Below are positions 6,352-7,236 of a stretch of DNA of 7,236 bases, piece by piece. The translations under genes were made by a program, and so were the position numbers. Position 1 is the first letter of the stretch, and every line of letters starts with the position of its first letter. This DNA comes from Scatosoma sp045588185 (GTDB taxonomy: Bacteria; Bacillota; Clostridia; Christensenellales; Borkfalkiaceae), in assembly GCA_045588185.1 (NCBI GenBank), contig JAZNDR010000084.1, forward strand, positions 1 to 7,236, given 5' to 3'. Under the pieces are notes generated by a model, which had not been told where the DNA came from, ran no database searches, and saw only the letters and a list, made by a program, of their open reading frames with translations.

Positions 6352-6555
6352 ATGGAATTTACAGCGCGGTTTAACGAAGCCTTAAAAAACAGCGGAAAAA
6401 CACAGGTAGAAATTGCGCGTGCGGTAAGTGTCACAAAGCAATGCATTACCGACTACAAAAACGGAAAAAGCTGTCCCTCATTGGAAACGCTTTATCTGCT
6501 GTGCCGTTTTTTAGAAGTTTCTTCCGATTATCTTTTGGGTTTAAGCGATTATTAA
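6352..6555 (+). CDS. Short XRE-family repressor, 67 aa, divergent to the sipW operon
   Basis: The protein is a bare Cro/C1-type helix-turn-helix domain. Helices 2 and 3 are in TQVEIARAVSVTKQCITDYK (17-36), followed by the usual NGKSCPSLETLYLLC (37-51) and the family end SSDYLLGLSDY. It lacks a C-terminal sensing or oligomerisation domain such as the SinI-binding part of SinR. I chose the ATG at 6352 over an upstream TTG at 6280: the first conserved helix begins right after the ATG, upstream codons run through the promoter and operators, and a TATAAT sits seven bases before the ATG. The gene is transcribed away from the sipW operon, with three palindromes between them. The likely role is autoregulation and repression of the fibre operon, by analogy with SinR on tapA-sipW-tasA, but no inducer or antagonist is visible. 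It is related to the 70-aa XRE protein downstream (LKNSG.T.VEIA, S.Y.LGL). Confidence 0.85.
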   Translation: MEFTARFNEALKNSGKTQVEIARAVSVTKQCITDYKNGKSCPSLETLYLLCRFLEVSSDYLLGLSDY

Positions 6556-6563
6556 ATTGTCTA

Positions 6564-6607
6564 AAAAAACCCGTCAACGAACGTTTAAAAAGCGGTCGCG
6601 GTTTTTT
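6564..6607. terminator. Possible terminator behind the first XRE gene
   Basis: AAAAAACC (6564-6571) can pair with GGTTTTTT (6600-6607), giving a U-run in either direction, nine bases after the stop codon. The 28-base interior forms only weak internal pairs. It may end transcripts of the XRE gene on the plus strand and a divergent transcript arriving from 6665 on the minus strand. Confidence 0.35.
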
Positions 6608-6629
6608 GTTTCCTATTTTTCCCGTTTCA

Positions 6630-6653
6630 CGCGCCCCTGCGCGCATTTTTTTT
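6630..6653 (+). terminator. GC stem with eight-T tail, terminator of the first XRE gene
   Basis: CGCGC (6630-6634) and GCGCG (6639-6643) form a short stem with the CCCT loop, followed two bases later by eight Ts (6646-6653). The direction is plus, since the T-run occurs only on that side. It lies about 75 bases after the first XRE stop and separates it from the second. Confidence 0.65.
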
Positions 6654-6664
6654 CGTTTATCAAT

Positions 6665-6694
6665 ATTATACACTAACCAACGGTTAGTTGTCAA
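6665..6694 (-). promoter_or_regulatory. Consensus promoter directed back toward the first XRE gene
   Basis: On the minus strand, TTGACA (6689-6694) and TATAAT (6665-6670) are both perfect, with an 18-base spacer made almost entirely of a palindrome. It mirrors the promoter in front of the first XRE gene. No convincing minus-strand gene lies directly ahead: the transcript would run antisense into the 3' end of the first XRE gene unless stopped at the hairpins at 6564-6607. Confidence 0.65.
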
Positions 6695-6718
6695 GTGTTT
6701 TTGCTAACTATTGGTTAT
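6672..6718. promoter_or_regulatory. Two palindromic operators of the second XRE gene
   Basis: ACTAACCAACGGTTAGT (6672-6688) is a near-perfect palindrome filling the spacer of the minus-strand promoter. CTAACTATTGGTTAT (6704-6718) repeats the CTAAC and GGTTA half-sites and overlaps the plus-strand -10 element. Centres are 31 bp apart. The half-site differs from that before the first XRE gene (GTCAGTTA), so the two proteins probably read different sequences. Autoregulation by the protein at 6728 is the simplest reading. Confidence 0.65.
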
Positions 6719-6721
6719 AAT
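6716..6721 (+). promoter_or_regulatory. -10 element of the second XRE gene, leaderless layout
   Basis: TATAAT is followed by six bases and then the ATG at 6728, the same spacing as in the first XRE gene. No Shine-Dalgarno sequence precedes the ATG. It is overlapped by the operator at 6704-6718, so bound repressor would block it. Confidence 0.6.
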
Positions 6722-6727
6722 ATTTAT

Positions 6728-6940
6728 ATGGAAAACGAAATTATAAAAACAAGATTGAGCGAAGAATTGAAAAATAGTGGGCTGACCACAGTTGAAATCG
6801 CAAAACGTATCGGCGTTTCTCCTGAAATGGTTACGCAATATCGTACAACAAAGAAGTTGCCTAAACTTGATACTTTTGCAAAGCTTTGTAAAGAACTTGA
6901 TTTAGATTCAAATTATATTTTAGGATTAACAGAAACTTAA
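6728..6940 (+). CDS. Short XRE-family repressor, 70 aa
   Basis: This is a stand-alone helix-turn-helix domain related to the 67-aa protein upstream. Helices 2 and 3 are in LTTVEIAKRIGVSPEMVTQY (19-38), then TTKKLPKLDTFAKLCKELDL and the family end SNYILGLTET. The ATG at 6728 is preferred to an upstream GTG at 6695, because the extra codons would cover the operator and -10 element. The gene is more AT-rich than the fibre operon. It has its own palindromes and ends in a strong terminator, so it is a single-gene, self-controlled unit. The target other than itself is not evident; a back-to-back promoter at 6665-6694 is the only other promoter its operators touch. It could be a regulator of phage or mobile-element origin, or a partner of the first XRE protein. 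Confidence 0.85.
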   Translation: MENEIIKTRLSEELKNSGLTTVEIAKRIGVSPEMVTQYRTTKKLPKLDTFAKLCKELDLDSNYILGLTET

Positions 6941-6976
6941 AAACACGGTTGCGTAAAAATACGCAACCGTGTTTTT
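6939..6976 (+). terminator. Strong intrinsic terminator of the second XRE gene
   Basis: AAAAACACGGTTGCGTA (6939-6955) pairs perfectly over 17 bp with TACGCAACCGTGTTTTT (6960-6976) around an AAAA loop. The stem begins inside the stop codon. Because it is symmetric with a T-run on both strands, it can also stop minus-strand transcripts coming from the tRNA side. Confidence 0.9.
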
Positions 6977-6996
6977 ATTTATACAACAAATTTAGA

Positions 6997-7128
6997 GTTA
7001 AAGCAACGGGACTCTGCCCTTGTGGGCAGGGCGTCGAAACGCCGACAACTTTCGTGCATTTTCAGTAAATTCGCGCGGACGTTTCTCGCGTGAACCCACG
7101 ATAATACGTGGTTTACGCGAGCCGTTGC
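6997..7128. other. Structured non-coding stretch with pieces of a tRNA 3' half
   Basis: No credible gene lies here. The 22 contiguous bases 7182-7203 of the neighbouring tRNA-Pro recur as two exact 11-mers, GCAACGGGACT (7003-7013) and TGAACCCACGA (7091-7101), split by 77 bases. The first match extends to 15 of 17 bases at 6997-7013, covering the acceptor 3' strand and discriminator. The stretch can fold: GCAACGG (7003-7009) pairs with CCGTTGC (7122-7128), enclosing CTGCCC-TTGT-GGGCAG (7014-7029), GGCGT-CGAA-ACGCC (7030-7043) and a long hairpin (7085-7121) that includes a G-U pair only on the plus strand. It could be a tRNA pseudogene with an insertion in the T-loop, an attachment-site remnant, or a small structured RNA. 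No clear promoter was found on either strand. Confidence 0.5.
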
Positions 7129-7135
7129 CAAAAAT

Positions 7136-7174
7136 AAAAATACGGCGTACCCGAATGGGGTATGCCGTATTTTT
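7136..7174. terminator. Terminator hairpin next to tRNA-Pro
   Basis: AAAAATACGGCGTACCC (7136-7152) pairs with GGGTATGCCGTATTTTT (7158-7174) around a 5-base loop. One pair is G-U on the plus strand and A-C on the minus strand. It ends exactly at the CCA end of the tRNA, so on the minus strand it would end the tRNA transcript; on the plus strand it could end an RNA from the structured stretch at 6997-7128. Confidence 0.75.
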
Positions 7175-7236
7175 GGTTGAGGCAACGGGACTTGAACCCA
7201 CGACCTCTTGGTCCCTAACCAAGCGCGCTACCAAAC
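7174..7236 (-). tRNA. tRNA-Pro(AGG), 5' end outside the window
   Basis: Read on the minus strand, the end of the window carries the D-arm end (TTTGGTAGCGCG), an anticodon stem CTTGG/CCAAG around the loop TTAGGGA, a five-base variable loop, a T-arm GTGGG-TTCAAGT-CCCGT, the acceptor 3' strand TGCCTCA, discriminator A and an encoded CCA (7174-7176). The anticodon at 7214-7216 is AGG, reading proline CCU, with G37 as is usual for tRNA-Pro. The acceptor 5' strand and D-arm start lie beyond the window. The two outer T-stem pairs are G-U wobbles. Identity is clear from the anticodon; checking the missing half would confirm it. Confidence 0.85.

Noticed and set aside
6446..6694. 82-codon minus-strand frame overlapping the first XRE gene
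   Set aside because: It starts inside the operator/promoter region with no Shine-Dalgarno sequence. Its basic composition reflects the AT-rich, terminator-containing spacer rather than a protein family.
6979..7234. Minus-strand frames of 68 and 78 codons at the right edge
   Set aside because: They translate the tRNA; the VGSSPVAST string is the usual product of reading a tRNA gene as protein. The rest runs through terminator and structured non-coding sequence.

Overview
The window looks like a piece of a Bacillota (Firmicutes) chromosome, probably from an uncultured clostridial lineage. The evidence is a SipW-type signal peptidase with two SipW-class secreted substrates, AGGAGG-like ribosome binding sites, TTGACA/TATAAT promoters, many intrinsic terminators and short XRE regulators of a clostridial style. 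No species can be named from the sequence alone.

Layout. Positions 1-700 (minus strand) hold a PHP-domain metal-dependent phosphoesterase, cut by the window edge, with its own consensus promoter at 732-760. Positions 801-920 hold two tandem intrinsic terminators. Positions 980-6103 (minus strand) are a four-gene operon read from right to left: a SipW-like signal peptidase I, an unrecognised membrane-anchored protein whose ATG overlaps the sipW stop, a small TasA-like fibre protein, and a 936-residue secreted protein with a TasA-like N-terminal domain followed by repetitive beta-helix modules. Positions 6120-6350 are a dense control region with several promoters and three copies of a 17-bp palindromic operator. 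Two short divergently oriented XRE-family repressors (6352-6555 and 6728-6940, plus strand) follow, each behind a back-to-back promoter pair with its own palindromes. The right end holds a strong terminator, a structured region carrying pieces of a tRNA 3' half, another terminator hairpin and the 3' part of tRNA-Pro(AGG) on the minus strand.

How the parts may work together. In Bacillus subtilis, tapA-sipW-tasA makes the amyloid-like biofilm fibre; SipW processes TasA, and the XRE protein SinR represses the operon. This window shows a comparable arrangement with different parts: a peptidase, two substrates with the same GG[ST]YALFT cleavage region, and an XRE repressor transcribed divergently with palindromes on the promoter facing the operon. 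The likely product is a TasA-type surface fibre decorated by a large beta-helix protein. The unknown second gene and the long cytoplasmic tail on the peptidase have no obvious counterpart in the B. subtilis operon and are the most novel protein parts. Function and regulation are inferred from motifs and layout only.
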